In this document: in pieces, positions 7,784 to 16,713 of the stretch
How positions within the stretch are numbered: the stretch's first letter is position 1
Layout: every line of letters starts with the position of its first letter
DNA from: SVTX01 sp045542075
GTDB taxonomy: Bacteria; Bacillota; Clostridia; Oscillospirales; CAG-272
Direction of reading: 5' to 3'
Assembly: GCA_045542075.1 (NCBI GenBank)
Contig: JAZQKI010000008.1
Coordinates: 1-39,582, forward strand
DNA: 39,582 nt
Translations under genes and position numbers: made by a program
Notes under the pieces: generated by a model
What the model saw: the letters and a program-made list of their open reading frames with translations, nothing else
Database searches by the model: none
What the model was told of the DNA's origin: nothing

Positions 7784-8995
7784 TTATACTCCGGGTATGT
7801 GATCAAAATATCCGCGGTAGACCACGGGGTAGTTGGCGCTCGGGAACATATACTTGTGAAGCTCGATAAAGTAATCGTCCGTCATGCTCGCGATAAAGTC
7901 AACTACTATCTGGTTGGGCTCGGTTTTTTCGTAAGGAGAACGGCGGGTGTAATGCAGATTGCTTACGGGATCAATGTGGAATTTGTAGATTGGAGAATTT
8001 TTATTGCCTGCCTTGAGATCGTCAAGAAGCTGACCGTAAATATCCGCCATCATAGGCTTGACCGTGAGGTCAAGGCGTGTATTAGCCGCCGTCTGATTGT
8101 ATATCTTGGCGTAGTTTTCAAGCTTATATTTGCGCAGAGCCTCAAAGTGCTTGTCGTCAAGCGTGATATAAGGCTTTCCGTAGCTGTTTTCAATAATATT
8201 TACAACGAGATTATTTATTATCTCGGCATTCAGCGAGCCGATCTCCTCATCGTAAAAGTCGTCCGCCTGAGCGGTGTTTGTAAGAATGGCGTCCTGGCGG
8301 TCACGTCCGAGATACGCGATAATATCCGAGATACGAACTACCGCGCCCTCAAGAGTGCAGGGCATAAGGTGATTGGCGAAATTGACGTCCTCACTGCATT
8401 TTTGCATTATTCTGTCAAATTCGTCAAAGTCGTATATCGGTACGGGAACATATTGGTCAAGCTCTATCTCGCCGTTGTGAGCCGCGATGTCGGTAAGTGT
8501 CTGGAGCGAGATGTTGAGAGGGAATATATTGTCAAGCACACGTACGGACTGAATATTGTGCATAAAATGCTTTCCTGTGTGCTTGAAGTAAAGCTCGTTG
8601 AGATATTTCTCGCCTGTGTGCGCGAATGCGGGGTGCCCCATATCGTGACCCAGTGATATCGCCTCGATGAGATCAAGGTTGAGATGCAGAGCGTTGCCTA
8701 TGGTGCGGGCGATCCTCGACACGAACTGAACGTGGAGATTGCGGCGGGTCACGTCGTCATTTTTAACGAGTGAAAATACCTGGGTCTTGTCTGCATACCT
8801 GTTATAATAGGGACAATGTATGATCTTGTCAATATCTCGCATAAAGGGGGTACGCCATACGCTTGCTTTGTCTTCCTCGGGGCGACGGCGAATAACGTTA
8901 TTGCTGTCAAATCCGACTCTGATATACGTAGACGTCGCATTTTCATATTCCATACGCTCACTTAAAGCCTGTGAAACTTCCTCGTGCTTACGCAT
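7784..8995 (-). CDS. HD-domain dNTP triphosphohydrolase (dGTPase-like)
   Basis: A 403-residue HD-superfamily enzyme resembling Dgt/SAMHD1-type dNTPases, which cut dNTPs to deoxynucleoside and triphosphate. It shows the family's RTPFMRD segment (48-54), DKTQVF (69-74), the metal ligand H88 in NLHVQF, and the HD pair H117-D118 in GHDMGHPAFAHTGE. It is shorter than E. coli Dgt and closer to the compact Firmicute form. The ribosome site AAAGGAGG precedes the ATG. It lies 34 bases downstream of tdk, so pyrimidine salvage and dNTP breakdown share a transcript. The exact nucleotide preference is not readable from sequence. Confidence 0.9.
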   Translation of the reverse strand: MRKHEEVSQALSERMEYENATSTYIRVGFDSNNVIRRRPEEDKASVWRTPFMRDIDKIIHCPYYNRYADKTQVFSLVKNDDVTRRNLHVQFVSRIARTIGNALHLNLDLIEAISLGHDMGHPAFAHTGEKYLNELYFKHTGKHFMHNIQSVRVLDNIFPLNISLQTLTDIAAHNGEIELDQYVPVPIYDFDEFDRIMQKCSEDVNFANHLMPCTLEGAVVRISDIIAYLGRDRQDAILTNTAQADDFYDEEIGSLNAEIINNLVVNIIENSYGKPYITLDDKHFEALRKYKLENYAKIYNQTAANTRLDLTVKPMMADIYGQLLDDLKAGNKNSPIYKFHIDPVSNLHYTRRSPYEKTEPNQIVVDFIASMTDDYFIELHKYMFPSANYPVVYRGYFDHIPGV

Positions 8996-9029
8996 AAGAT
9001 CCTCCTTTTGATTATTCGTTTAATATAAA

Positions 9030-9596
9030 TTATTCTTCTGTTGCCTTTTTCCAGCAGTGGTGACACATAGCGATATATGAGTCATTTCCGCCGATAAGTA
9101 TCTGACCGCCCTCGGTGACTACCTTTCCGTCGCAAATTCTTGCGTTAACGATAGCCTTGTTTCCGCAGGAGCAGATGGTTTTTATCTCGTTTATGGAGTC
9201 AGCGACCTCAAAAAGACGTCGGCTTCCCTCAAAGAGATTAGTAAGAAAGTCGGTGCGCAGACCAAAGCAGAGAACAGGCAGCTCGAGCGTGTCAACTATT
9301 TTGCGGAGCTGGTCTATCTGCACGGACGTAAAGAATTGACATTCGTCCGCAATAATTACGTGACAGTCACGGTGATTTTCAAACTCCTCAAGTATATTTG
9401 TGTCCTTAGATATAACAAAGGCTTCAGCCTCAAGACCGATTCTTGAGCGAACTATATTTTTTCCGTCACGGTCATCAAGCGCGGGCTTGATAAGCCACAC
9501 CTTCATTCCGCGTTCTTCGTAATTGAACTTTGTAATAAGCGCGTTTGCGGTTTTTGACGAGCCCATAGCTCCGTACTTAAAATATAATTTTGCCAT
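9030..9596 (-). CDS. tdk: Thymidine kinase (TK1-like, type II)
   Basis: An 188-residue TK1-type enzyme that phosphorylates thymidine with ATP. The P-loop is KYGAMGSSKT (7-16), the Walker B/catalytic segment is ADECQFF (D84, E85), and the structural zinc site is formed by CSCGNK and CHHCWK near the C-terminus. I chose the Met of MAKLYFKYG. An upstream in-frame start (9638) would add 14 residues that no TK1 protein has. First gene of the minus-strand operon, directly behind a strong promoter. Confidence 0.96.
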   Translation of the reverse strand: MAKLYFKYGAMGSSKTANALITKFNYEERGMKVWLIKPALDDRDGKNIVRSRIGLEAEAFVISKDTNILEEFENHRDCHVIIADECQFFTSVQIDQLRKIVDTLELPVLCFGLRTDFLTNLFEGSRRLFEVADSINEIKTICSCGNKAIVNARICDGKVVTEGGQILIGGNDSYIAMCHHCWKKATEE

Positions 9597-9646
9597 ATCT
9601 CCATACCTTTCAAACAACTCTTTGCGTGAGCAGAGCACACATAGTT

Positions 9647-9675
9647 ATTATATCATATTTTATCGTAAATTGCAA
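9647..9675 (-). promoter_or_regulatory. Promoter of the tdk-surE operon
   Basis: On the minus strand TTGCAA (9675-9670), a 17-bp spacer and a perfect TATAAT (9652-9647). It is divergent from the promoter of the lipid operon about 100 bases away. Confidence 0.85.
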
Positions 9676-9776
9676 GATGCTTTTATTTGTTTTAAGAAAT
9701 ATAATATATATTTTAATAATTTTCTCAAAAAATTCACATCCAGCATTTACAAGCGTCACTTTTTTGTCAAATTCTC

Positions 9777-9805
9777 TTGCATTTTCCCGACTTTTGTTAT
9801 ATAAT
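9777..9805 (+). promoter_or_regulatory. Promoter of the acyl-lipid operon
   Basis: TTGCAT (9777-9782), a 17-bp spacer and TATAAT (9800-9805) lie about 55 bases before the start codon at 9859. No terminator is seen within the eight-gene run that follows. Confidence 0.85.
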
Positions 9806-9858
9806 GTACTATGTGTATTTATAATTTACAGTTGAATTTTCAACAGAGTGGAGAAGAT

Positions 9859-11784
9859 ATGCAAAAACTAACAAACGTTGCCGGATTTGACAGCATAAAT
9901 GCATATATTAACTACAAGCTTGATCTGTTCTCCCGCGAGGAGAAAAATTGCAAGACCTTGTTCAGATATATGTTTTCCGAGCGCGAGAACACAATGGCGG
10001 AGACTTCAGACGGATACCGCATAAAAAAGCTTACCTACGGGCAGTGCTTTGATGAAATACTGAGGCTTGTCCCGTCAATGAAGGAGCTTGTCGTAGCACC
10101 CCATAATTCAATTGTCGGACTGTATATGCAGAACTCGTCGGATTGGATCAAAATGTTCTGGGGAATACTCGCCTGCGGTTACAGACCGATTCTGATGAAC
10201 TCCAGAATAAGCGATGCCATCCTTGAAAAAATGATTGAGGAATACGGTGTCTTTGCTGTAATTTCAGACGGCAAAAAGTTCTCTGTCCCAACGGTCAACT
10301 TCGAGGACATCAAACCCTGCGAGGTCGCGGCGGTATATGACGAGCTGGACTTTGCCGACGAGGTAATATTTATGTCCTCGGGAACAAGCGAGAGCATAAA
10401 GCTATGCTCATACACGGGAGAGAATTTCTATTATCAGATATGTGACAGCTCAAATATCATAAAGCTGTGTCCCGAAATAAAGGGGCACTACGATGGCGAG
10501 CTAAAGCACCTTGCAGTGCTGCCGTTTTATCACGTTTTCGGATTTATAGCGGTATATCTCTGGTTTGGATTTTTCTCGCGTACATTCGTATTTCTTAAGG
10601 ATATGCGTCCTCAGACCTTGCTTAACACAATAAAAAAGCACAAGGTAACTCACATTTTCGCCGTACCTATGGTATGGGAAAAGGTGCATAGCGAGGCGCT
10701 CAAGAAGATAGAGGCGCGCGGAGAAAAAACTTATGCGAAATTCTGCAAGGCGATAAAATTATCAAACAAAGGCGGGGCTTTGGGCAAGCTTGTGCGCAAA
10801 TTTGCCTTGAAGGAGGTGCGCGACGGTCTATTTGGAGACAGCGTGCTGTTCCTTATCTCAGGCGGAAGCTCAATTAAGCAGCAGACACTTGAATTTTTCA
10901 ACGGAGTGGGATACCATATTGCAAACGGATACGGTATGACGGAGGTTGGAATTACGTCTGTTGAGATATCCTCGAAAAACAAGATACTCAACAGCGGCTC
11001 GATCGGCTCTCCGTTTGCCTATACACAGTATAAGATCTCGGATAGCGGGGAGCTTCTCATAAAGGGAAAGACCCGCGCTGACAGTATAACGCAGAACGGG
11101 GTCCGCACAAAAACCAATTACGACGAATGGTTCTGCAGCCGCGACCTTGCAACCTGCACCGACGGAAGATACTATGTTCACGGCAGAGCAGACGATCTGA
11201 TTATTGGCAGTGACGGAGAAAATATTTCCCCCGACGCTATCGAGGCTCAGCTGAATATACCGCATGCAGACAGGCTTTGTCTTTTCAGAGGAGAAGACGG
11301 AACGCCGATCTTGATAATAAGCGCGACCAAATGCTATTCACACGAAACACTTGATCTGATTATGCAGTCCGCAAAGGAACAGCTCAAGGAGACTCGCGTT
11401 GATAAGGTAGTAAAGAGAATAATCGTCACGACAGATCCGCTCATGTCACCGAGTGAGTTTAAGGTAAGCCGCAAGAGAATAGCGAGAATTTTCGCGGGCG
11501 GCGGATTTAATCTTATAGACGGAGAAAACAGGGAAGTCTTCTTTGAGGCGGCAACTCAGCTTGAGCGAGAGGTCAAGGAGCTTTTTGCTCAGGCATTGAG
11601 GATAAGCCCTGACGAAATAAAGCTTGGCGACGATTTCTTTATGGATCTCGGAGGCACGAGCCTGGACTACTTTACGTTGGTCGACAGTATTAAATCAAAA
11701 TACGGCACCGACATTCCCTCAAATCTCGACAAGACACTGTCTACAGTGAAAGAAATTTGTGACTTTATAAAGAAAAGGACATAA
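9859..11784 (+). CDS. AMP-dependent acyl ligase fused to a C-terminal carrier-protein domain
   Basis: A 641-residue protein of the ANL (acyl-CoA synthetase/NRPS adenylation) superfamily. The ATP loop is FMSSGTSESIKL (a variant of the usual TSGTTGxPK), followed by NGYGMTEVG, the hinge RADDLIIGSDGENISPD and a C-terminal lid with SEFKVSRKRIA. The last 75 or so residues are a carrier domain with DLGGTSLD, whose Ser is the predicted phosphopantetheine site. The enzyme should therefore activate a carboxylic acid as AMP-ester and load it onto its own carrier. The substrate, fatty or other acid, is not readable. The start at 9859 is preferred over 9811 because GTGGAGAAG sits just upstream and the extra residues match no ligase. 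First gene of an eight-gene plus-strand operon; its carrier should be armed by the PPTase encoded last. Confidence 0.9.
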   Translation: MQKLTNVAGFDSINAYINYKLDLFSREEKNCKTLFRYMFSERENTMAETSDGYRIKKLTYGQCFDEILRLVPSMKELVVAPHNSIVGLYMQNSSDWIKMFWGILACGYRPILMNSRISDAILEKMIEEYGVFAVISDGKKFSVPTVNFEDIKPCEVAAVYDELDFADEVIFMSSGTSESIKLCSYTGENFYYQICDSSNIIKLCPEIKGHYDGELKHLAVLPFYHVFGFIAVYLWFGFFSRTFVFLKDMRPQTLLNTIKKHKVTHIFAVPMVWEKVHSEALKKIEARGEKTYAKFCKAIKLSNKGGALGKLVRKFALKEVRDGLFGDSVLFLISGGSSIKQQTLEFFNGVGYHIANGYGMTEVGITSVEISSKNKILNSGSIGSPFAYTQYKISDSGELLIKGKTRADSITQNGVRTKTNYDEWFCSRDLATCTDGRYYVHGRADDLIIGSDGENISPDAIEAQLNIPHADRLCLFRGEDGTPILIISATKCYSHETLDLIMQSAKEQLKETRVDKVVKRIIVTTDPLMSPSEFKVSRKRIARIFAGGGFNLIDGENREVFFEAATQLEREVKELFAQALRISPDEIKLGDDFFMDLGGTSLDYFTLVDSIKSKYGTDIPSNLDKTLSTVKEICDFIKKRT

Positions 11785-11790
11785 GAAAAA

Positions 11791-13668
11791 ATGGTAAAAT
11801 CACTTAACACAAAATGGAAAGAATTTCTATTTGCTTTTTCTGGATTCGGACCTAACTTTTTGATGATTCTGATGGGCGCGTATTTTTCAGACGCCATCAA
11901 CCCGGCGGCTCTCGGAGAAGGACAGACCTTCCAGGCTATCGCGCAGGGCACCTGCTTTGTGCTTCCCGGACTGTTTTCCATACTCTTTGCGATAGGTAAG
12001 GTCTTTGACGGTATAATAGACGTACCTTTTGCTCATATAACCGACACGCTCTCAACAAAATGGGGACGTCGCCGTCCCGCAATAGCAGTATGTATGGTTC
12101 CTATGACTGTATCCTTCGCACTGTGCTGGATACCCGTCGGCGGAGCAGACAATCAGCTCTTAAACACTATCTGGATAGCCTTCTGGGCAATAGTGTTCTT
12201 CGCTACCTATACGATGTGTCTTATCGCATTTTACGGCTCGCTCTCATCAGTATGTACCGATGAGGCGCAGAGACTTCGCGTTTCGGGATACAAGTCCTTC
12301 TTTGATACCATTTCTTATTGCTTGGTATACGCGCTTGTTCCGCTTCTTCTTGACGGAATGAGAATGAATATAGATAAGTTTGTATTCATGTGCTTGCCCC
12401 TGATGCTCTCGATAACCATACCGCTCTTTATGATCAAAGAGGGTGAAAAGTACGGCTATCCCGAGAATTACGGATTCAAGCCCGAGAAGATAAGCATCTT
12501 CAAGAGCATAAAGCTTACGCTCAGCAACCGCCTTTTCAATTCCTGGAACCTTGTAAACTGCTGTACCTTCTTCGGACTTCAGATGTTCCTTGTAGCGATG
12601 AACGCGATGATAATCGGCGGTATGGGCTTCAACGGAGCGGAAATGGCGCTTGCAAATACTTGCGCATTCGCACCCGTACCGATAATGCTTTATCTGTTCA
12701 ATAAATTAAAGGCAAAGAAGGGACTCCGCTTTACCTACCAGACCTGTCTGCTTGGCTTTGCGGTAGCTATTATGTCCTTCTTCTTCGCGTCAAAGTTTAT
12801 GATTCCCGACAATAAGATGCTTCAGTACATTATTATTTGCTCGGGCAGCGTGCTTGGAAGCTGGTCTATAGGCGCGTTCTTTATGATGTCCTATCTTGTT
12901 CCCGCGCAGATATCCAGCGTTGAGGAAAAGCTTACGGGTATAAACCATTCCGCAATGTATTTTGCGGCGCAGGCACTCTTCTCATCCATCGTCAGCGCTA
13001 TATCGGGCACGCTTGTTTACGAGAACCTCAAGATGCTCTTCTTCAAGAGAGGCGGCGGAATCGTATGGGCAGAGAATGTAGGCGAGGCTGCTGAAAAATT
13101 CGGTGCCGAGACGACCGAGGTATTCAACTTCGGAACCATGATAATTCCGTTTATCGTTGCGATCGTATGTATCGCGGGATACTTCCTTGCTTTCAGAATG
13201 CCTAAGAACTATTCTCCCGACCTTGTTGCCAAGGAGCTTAAAAAGTCCAATCCCGACCTCGATATATCTAAATACGAGGGAGAAAATTACGTTGATGAAA
13301 AGGAAGAGAAGGGCGAGATCATATTCGTTCAGGTAGGTCTTACCATTCTTTCAGGCTTCATTTTCGGCTTCATCTGGCTCGGTTTTATGCTCAAGGCTCT
13401 CAAGGAGCTTGTAGGCGTAAAGAGAAGAGTGCTCTGGTGGGCACTTTGCTGCTTTGTTCCTTTTGGATCAATATACTTTGCAGTAAAGTCACACAAGATG
13501 CTTTCCGCAAAGCTGTCGCAGTACGGCAAAAAGACTGCAGGATGCCTCGGCTTATGGATAGCGCTTGCAGTAATATTCCCGATCCTTCCTGTGAATATGG
13601 TATTGTTGGCTCTTATCCAGAGCAGCATCAACCGTGTGTACGTAGCAGAGGAGTCAGCAGGAGAGTAA
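11791..13668 (+). CDS. MelB/MFSD2A-type MFS transporter (GPH family) with C-terminal membrane extension
   Basis: A 625-residue polytopic membrane protein. The N-terminal 470 or so residues have the glycoside-pentoside-hexuronide:cation symporter layout, including the early FGPNF segment, GKVFDGIIDVPFAHITDTLSTKWGR-type cation-site region (D in KVFDG, D in ITDT) and GRRRP. After a charged stretch (about 480-510) an extra 110-residue unit with about three hydrophobic segments follows, which ordinary MelB-like proteins lack. Family members move sugars, but the same family includes the eukaryotic lysophospholipid symporter MFSD2A. Lying between an acyl ligase and two PlsC genes, it is inferred to move a lipid or acylated product. 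It starts 6 bases after the ligase stop, with AAAGGA as ribosome site. Confidence 0.85.
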   Translation: MVKSLNTKWKEFLFAFSGFGPNFLMILMGAYFSDAINPAALGEGQTFQAIAQGTCFVLPGLFSILFAIGKVFDGIIDVPFAHITDTLSTKWGRRRPAIAVCMVPMTVSFALCWIPVGGADNQLLNTIWIAFWAIVFFATYTMCLIAFYGSLSSVCTDEAQRLRVSGYKSFFDTISYCLVYALVPLLLDGMRMNIDKFVFMCLPLMLSITIPLFMIKEGEKYGYPENYGFKPEKISIFKSIKLTLSNRLFNSWNLVNCCTFFGLQMFLVAMNAMIIGGMGFNGAEMALANTCAFAPVPIMLYLFNKLKAKKGLRFTYQTCLLGFAVAIMSFFFASKFMIPDNKMLQYIIICSGSVLGSWSIGAFFMMSYLVPAQISSVEEKLTGINHSAMYFAAQALFSSIVSAISGTLVYENLKMLFFKRGGGIVWAENVGEAAEKFGAETTEVFNFGTMIIPFIVAIVCIAGYFLAFRMPKNYSPDLVAKELKKSNPDLDISKYEGENYVDEKEEKGEIIFVQVGLTILSGFIFGFIWLGFMLKALKELVGVKRRVLWWALCCFVPFGSIYFAVKSHKMLSAKLSQYGKKTAGCLGLWIALAVIFPILPVNMVLLALIQSSINRVYVAEESAGE

Positions 13669-13669
13669 G

Positions 13670-14320
13670 ATGTTCAGAGTTTTTCTTTGCTGGTTTGTGA
13701 AGATCACAGGTTATATACCGCAAAAATTATTTTTCAGAACAAAGGTCTACTATCAGGACAAGCGCGCGCAGTCAAGACATATCAAGGGACGCGCGATTGT
13801 TATCAGCAATCACCGCTCGGTGTGGGATTTTGCAATGATGATGTTTTTGTTCCCAACGAGAAATCTGCGCTGCCTTGTTGCTGAGCTTATGTATGAGAAA
13901 AACGCGCTGTTTGCGTTTTTCCTCAAAGCGATGGGAAGCATCAGGGTGGACCGCGATTCTCACGATTTCTCCTTTATAGAGAAGTCAACAAGAGCCCTGG
14001 ATAAAAACCAGGTGCTCGAGATCTATCCCGAGGCGAGAATTCCCGAGCCGCACGAGGACAGACCTGTCAGGTTTACTCCAAGCACGGTCTATATTGCCCT
14101 TGAGAGCGGCGCGCCGATAATTCCCGTATTTACGCAGGCAAATTATTTTAATAAGCCAAGAAACAACGTTATTATCGGTAAACCAATATACGCCCGTGAC
14201 CTTTACAACGATGAGTTGTCCGAGCGTGAAAATATTGAGATTATAAACAATATTCTAAGAAATGAGATAATAGAGCTTGAAAATGAACTCAACGCAAAAA
14301 TCAAACAGTCAGAAGCCTAA
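13670..14320 (+). CDS. PlsC-type 1-acyl-glycerol-3-phosphate acyltransferase family protein (copy 1)
   Basis: A 216-residue acyltransferase of the PlsC/LPLAT superfamily, which moves an acyl group from acyl-ACP or acyl-CoA to a lysophospholipid-like acceptor at the inner membrane face. Motif I is SNHRSVWDF with the HX4D pair H48 and D53. Motif III is EIYPEARIP, where the usual FPEG Gly is Ala. Motif IV is GAPIIPVF. A hydrophobic N-terminus (MFRVFLCWFV) suggests membrane association. The start lies 1 base after the transporter stop with AGGAGAG upstream. The altered motif III may change the acceptor. Confidence 0.9.
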   Translation: MFRVFLCWFVKITGYIPQKLFFRTKVYYQDKRAQSRHIKGRAIVISNHRSVWDFAMMMFLFPTRNLRCLVAELMYEKNALFAFFLKAMGSIRVDRDSHDFSFIEKSTRALDKNQVLEIYPEARIPEPHEDRPVRFTPSTVYIALESGAPIIPVFTQANYFNKPRNNVIIGKPIYARDLYNDELSERENIEIINNILRNEIIELENELNAKIKQSEA

Positions 14321-14972
14321 GAGAAAAAGAAAAATAGGAAGATATTTCTTTTACGATCTTGTAAAGGTAACGAGCGCGATCCCGGGACTCATCTGGTTGC
14401 GCCCAAAGGTATATGGCATCAATGGAAAAAAGCCCAAGAAAATAAAGGGCGGAGTGCTTATATCGGCAAATCATATGAGCTTTGAGGACCCCATAATCCT
14501 TTTGTGCGTATTCTGGTACAGGCATCTTGCAAGCCTTGCTACCAAGGACCTGTACAAAAATAAAATGCTGCACTTTATGTTCAACTGTATGCACTGCATT
14601 CAGGTAGACAAGCAGAATTTCAGTATGAGCTCGCTTCACGCGGTGTTTGAATATCTTAATGATGATAAGGCTGTAATGATATTTCCCGAGGGCGGAGTTA
14701 ATCTTCATAATACCGAGGTTAACAGCTTCAAATCGGGCGCCGTGCTTATGGCGTACAGAACTAAAAAGCCAATATTACCCGTATATCTTGTTAAGCCCGA
14801 AAAGGGCTATCATCGACGCAGGGTAGTAATAGGAGAGCTATTTGACGTAGCGACCGCGCTTGGCGACCGTCCCACAATGCAGGATATGGCGCGTGTAAGC
14901 GAGGAGATCCGCCAAAAGGAGCTTGAGCTTTGCGACTATTATAATAACATAATTAAGGAGAAAAATAAATGA
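14283..14972 (+). CDS. PlsC-type acyltransferase family protein (copy 2)
   Basis: A 229-residue second member of the PlsC/LPLAT superfamily. Motif I is ANHMSFEDP (H64, D69), motif III the canonical IFPEGG and motif IV KPILPVYL. Its N-terminus is a highly basic tail (KPKRKRK). The ATG at 14283 overlaps the preceding gene by 38 bases; a TTG at 14277 is an alternative start. The two copies are only distantly alike, so they probably act on different positions or acceptors rather than being redundant. It ends in a 4-base ATGA overlap with the next ligase, so production is coupled. Confidence 0.9.
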   Translation: MNSTQKSNSQKPKRKRKIGRYFFYDLVKVTSAIPGLIWLRPKVYGINGKKPKKIKGGVLISANHMSFEDPIILLCVFWYRHLASLATKDLYKNKMLHFMFNCMHCIQVDKQNFSMSSLHAVFEYLNDDKAVMIFPEGGVNLHNTEVNSFKSGAVLMAYRTKKPILPVYLVKPEKGYHRRRVVIGELFDVATALGDRPTMQDMARVSEEIRQKELELCDYYNNIIKEKNK

Positions 14973-16465
14973 GCACAGTTTTTGACAAGTACACAGACGC
15001 GCAGACGTTAGCAAAAATAGTAGATTACCCCACGGTAGCGGATATGTGGGCGCACAGTGTTGCAACCTACCCCAATAATATTGCTGTCGTTGACAGGGGA
15101 GAGTACACCTTTGCCGCTCTTGACGAGAGCGTATCCAAATTCCGCACGGTGCTTAAGCAGCACGGCGTAAAGCGGGGCGACAGAGTAGGTATGTATATCC
15201 CCAACGGAGTTGACTTTGTAAAGGTATTCCTCGCAATAACAACTCTCGGAGCGGTTGCTGTTCTTATGCCCCCCCATCTTGACGAGATGACGGTATTTGG
15301 ATGCTCCTTTAAGTTCTCCTTGACAACACTCGTTTATGACAACGCATTGAGCGAAAAGCTTTGTGTTCTTAAGGCTAAAAATCCCAAGGTGGTTACTATC
15401 TCCGCAGACGAGACCGCGGAGGAGAAGACTGATGCTGTAACCGTTGATACCAACGCGCACTGCGCAGTGCTTTTCACAGGCGGAACCACGGGTAGAAGCA
15501 AGGGCGCGCTCCTGTCTCACAGAGCGATCATGCGCGGCACAAAGAACGGCTGCTACGGTGTTCATGACGTTTTCGAGCAGAGAATATTCCTGGTTTTGCC
15601 CCTTACCCACGTATTCGGTCTTATCAGAAATATGTTGACTTCGCTCTACACGGGAAGCACGCTTTATATCTGCCGCAACAACAAGGACATGTTCAGAGAA
15701 ATTGCGGTATTCAAGCCCACAGTTCTCGTATTGGTTCCCGCGCTTGCAGAAATGGCGCTCAATCTTTCCAAGCAGTTTGGTAAAAATCTCCTCGGAGACG
15801 ACATAAAATATATCATCTGCGGCGCGTCCACAGTTGCGCCCTACCTTGTTACCGAGTATCATAACATGGGTGTAACCCTGCTTCCCGGATACGGACTTAC
15901 CGAGAGCGCAAATCTCGTAAGCGGAAATCCCGAAGCTCTCAGAAAGCCTGATTCGGTTGGATATATCTATGAAGGAATTGATTATAAGATCGTCGATGGC
16001 GAGCTTTACCTCAAGGGCGTCAATATGATGGACGGATACATTGGCGAGGAAGAGGAGAGCGCAATAGCCTACGATGAGGACGGCTATTTCAAGACGGGCG
16101 ACCTTGTTCGTATAGACGATGAGGGCTTCCTTTACATAACGGGAAGAAAGAAGGAGATAATTATTCTTTCTTCGGGTGAGAATATCTCGCCCGCAGAGGT
16201 CGAGGCTAAATTCTATGCGGTTGACGGCATTCAGGACTGCCTCGTTTACGAGAGCAACGGAGTTTTAGCGCTTGAGGTCCTTCCTCGTGCGGCAGTTCTC
16301 AAGGCACAGGGAATAACCGACGTTGAAGCATATATCAAGGAGAAGGTACAGCAGATAAATCCCACCCTTCCGCCCTTTGCGCAGATAAGTAAAATTGTTA
16401 TACGCGATAAGGACTTTGTCCGTTCGCCCAGCATGAAAATTTTGAGAGGACAGCAGAACAAATGA
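14969..16465 (+). CDS. AMP-dependent acyl-ACP/acyl-CoA ligase
   Basis: A 498-residue stand-alone ANL-superfamily ligase with near-canonical motifs: LFTGGTTGRSKGALLSH (ATP loop), PGYGLTESANL, KTGDLVRIDDEGFLYITGR, KKEIIILSSGENISPAE (hinge) and the late Lys in SPSMKILR. The compact length fits a fatty acyl-AMP ligase or acyl-ACP synthetase. It is followed by an acyl carrier protein gene in a 4-base overlap, so the carrier is the natural acceptor. With the PlsC genes just upstream, the arrangement resembles the two halves of E. coli Aas (acyltransferase plus acyl-ACP synthetase) as separate genes. The ribosome site AAGGAG is at 14955-14960. Confidence 0.9.
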   Translation: MSTVFDKYTDAQTLAKIVDYPTVADMWAHSVATYPNNIAVVDRGEYTFAALDESVSKFRTVLKQHGVKRGDRVGMYIPNGVDFVKVFLAITTLGAVAVLMPPHLDEMTVFGCSFKFSLTTLVYDNALSEKLCVLKAKNPKVVTISADETAEEKTDAVTVDTNAHCAVLFTGGTTGRSKGALLSHRAIMRGTKNGCYGVHDVFEQRIFLVLPLTHVFGLIRNMLTSLYTGSTLYICRNNKDMFREIAVFKPTVLVLVPALAEMALNLSKQFGKNLLGDDIKYIICGASTVAPYLVTEYHNMGVTLLPGYGLTESANLVSGNPEALRKPDSVGYIYEGIDYKIVDGELYLKGVNMMDGYIGEEEESAIAYDEDGYFKTGDLVRIDDEGFLYITGRKKEIIILSSGENISPAEVEAKFYAVDGIQDCLVYESNGVLALEVLPRAAVLKAQGITDVEAYIKEKVQQINPTLPPFAQISKIVIRDKDFVRSPSMKILRGQQNK

Positions 16466-16713
16466 CAAGAATTGAGATAACCGAAAAATTAAAGGACATA
16501 CTTAAAATGGCTATGGGTGATAACTCCGATGCCATTGATAATTGCACTGAAAAAAGCGATCTTATGATAGACTTAGGACTCAGCTCCGTTGGTGTTTTGT
16601 ACGTAGTTATAGCTATTGAGGAGTATTTCAACATCAGATTTGATAACGTAGGATTTGGCGACTTCAAGACGGTTGGCGACGTTATAGACTATATTGAGAA
16701 AAAGGTAAACTAA
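16462..16713 (+). CDS. Acyl carrier protein
   Basis: An 83-residue acidic helical protein with the carrier signature DLGLSSVG. Ser42 is the predicted phosphopantetheine attachment site; the usual Asp before it is Ser41. It overlaps the ligase by 4 bases and shares a single base with the next start, so ligase, carrier and PPTase are made together. It is probably a dedicated carrier rather than the housekeeping fatty-acid ACP, whose motif is normally DSLD. Confidence 0.93.
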   Translation: MTRIEITEKLKDILKMAMGDNSDAIDNCTEKSDLMIDLGLSSVGVLYVVIAIEEYFNIRFDNVGFGDFKTVGDVIDYIEKKVN

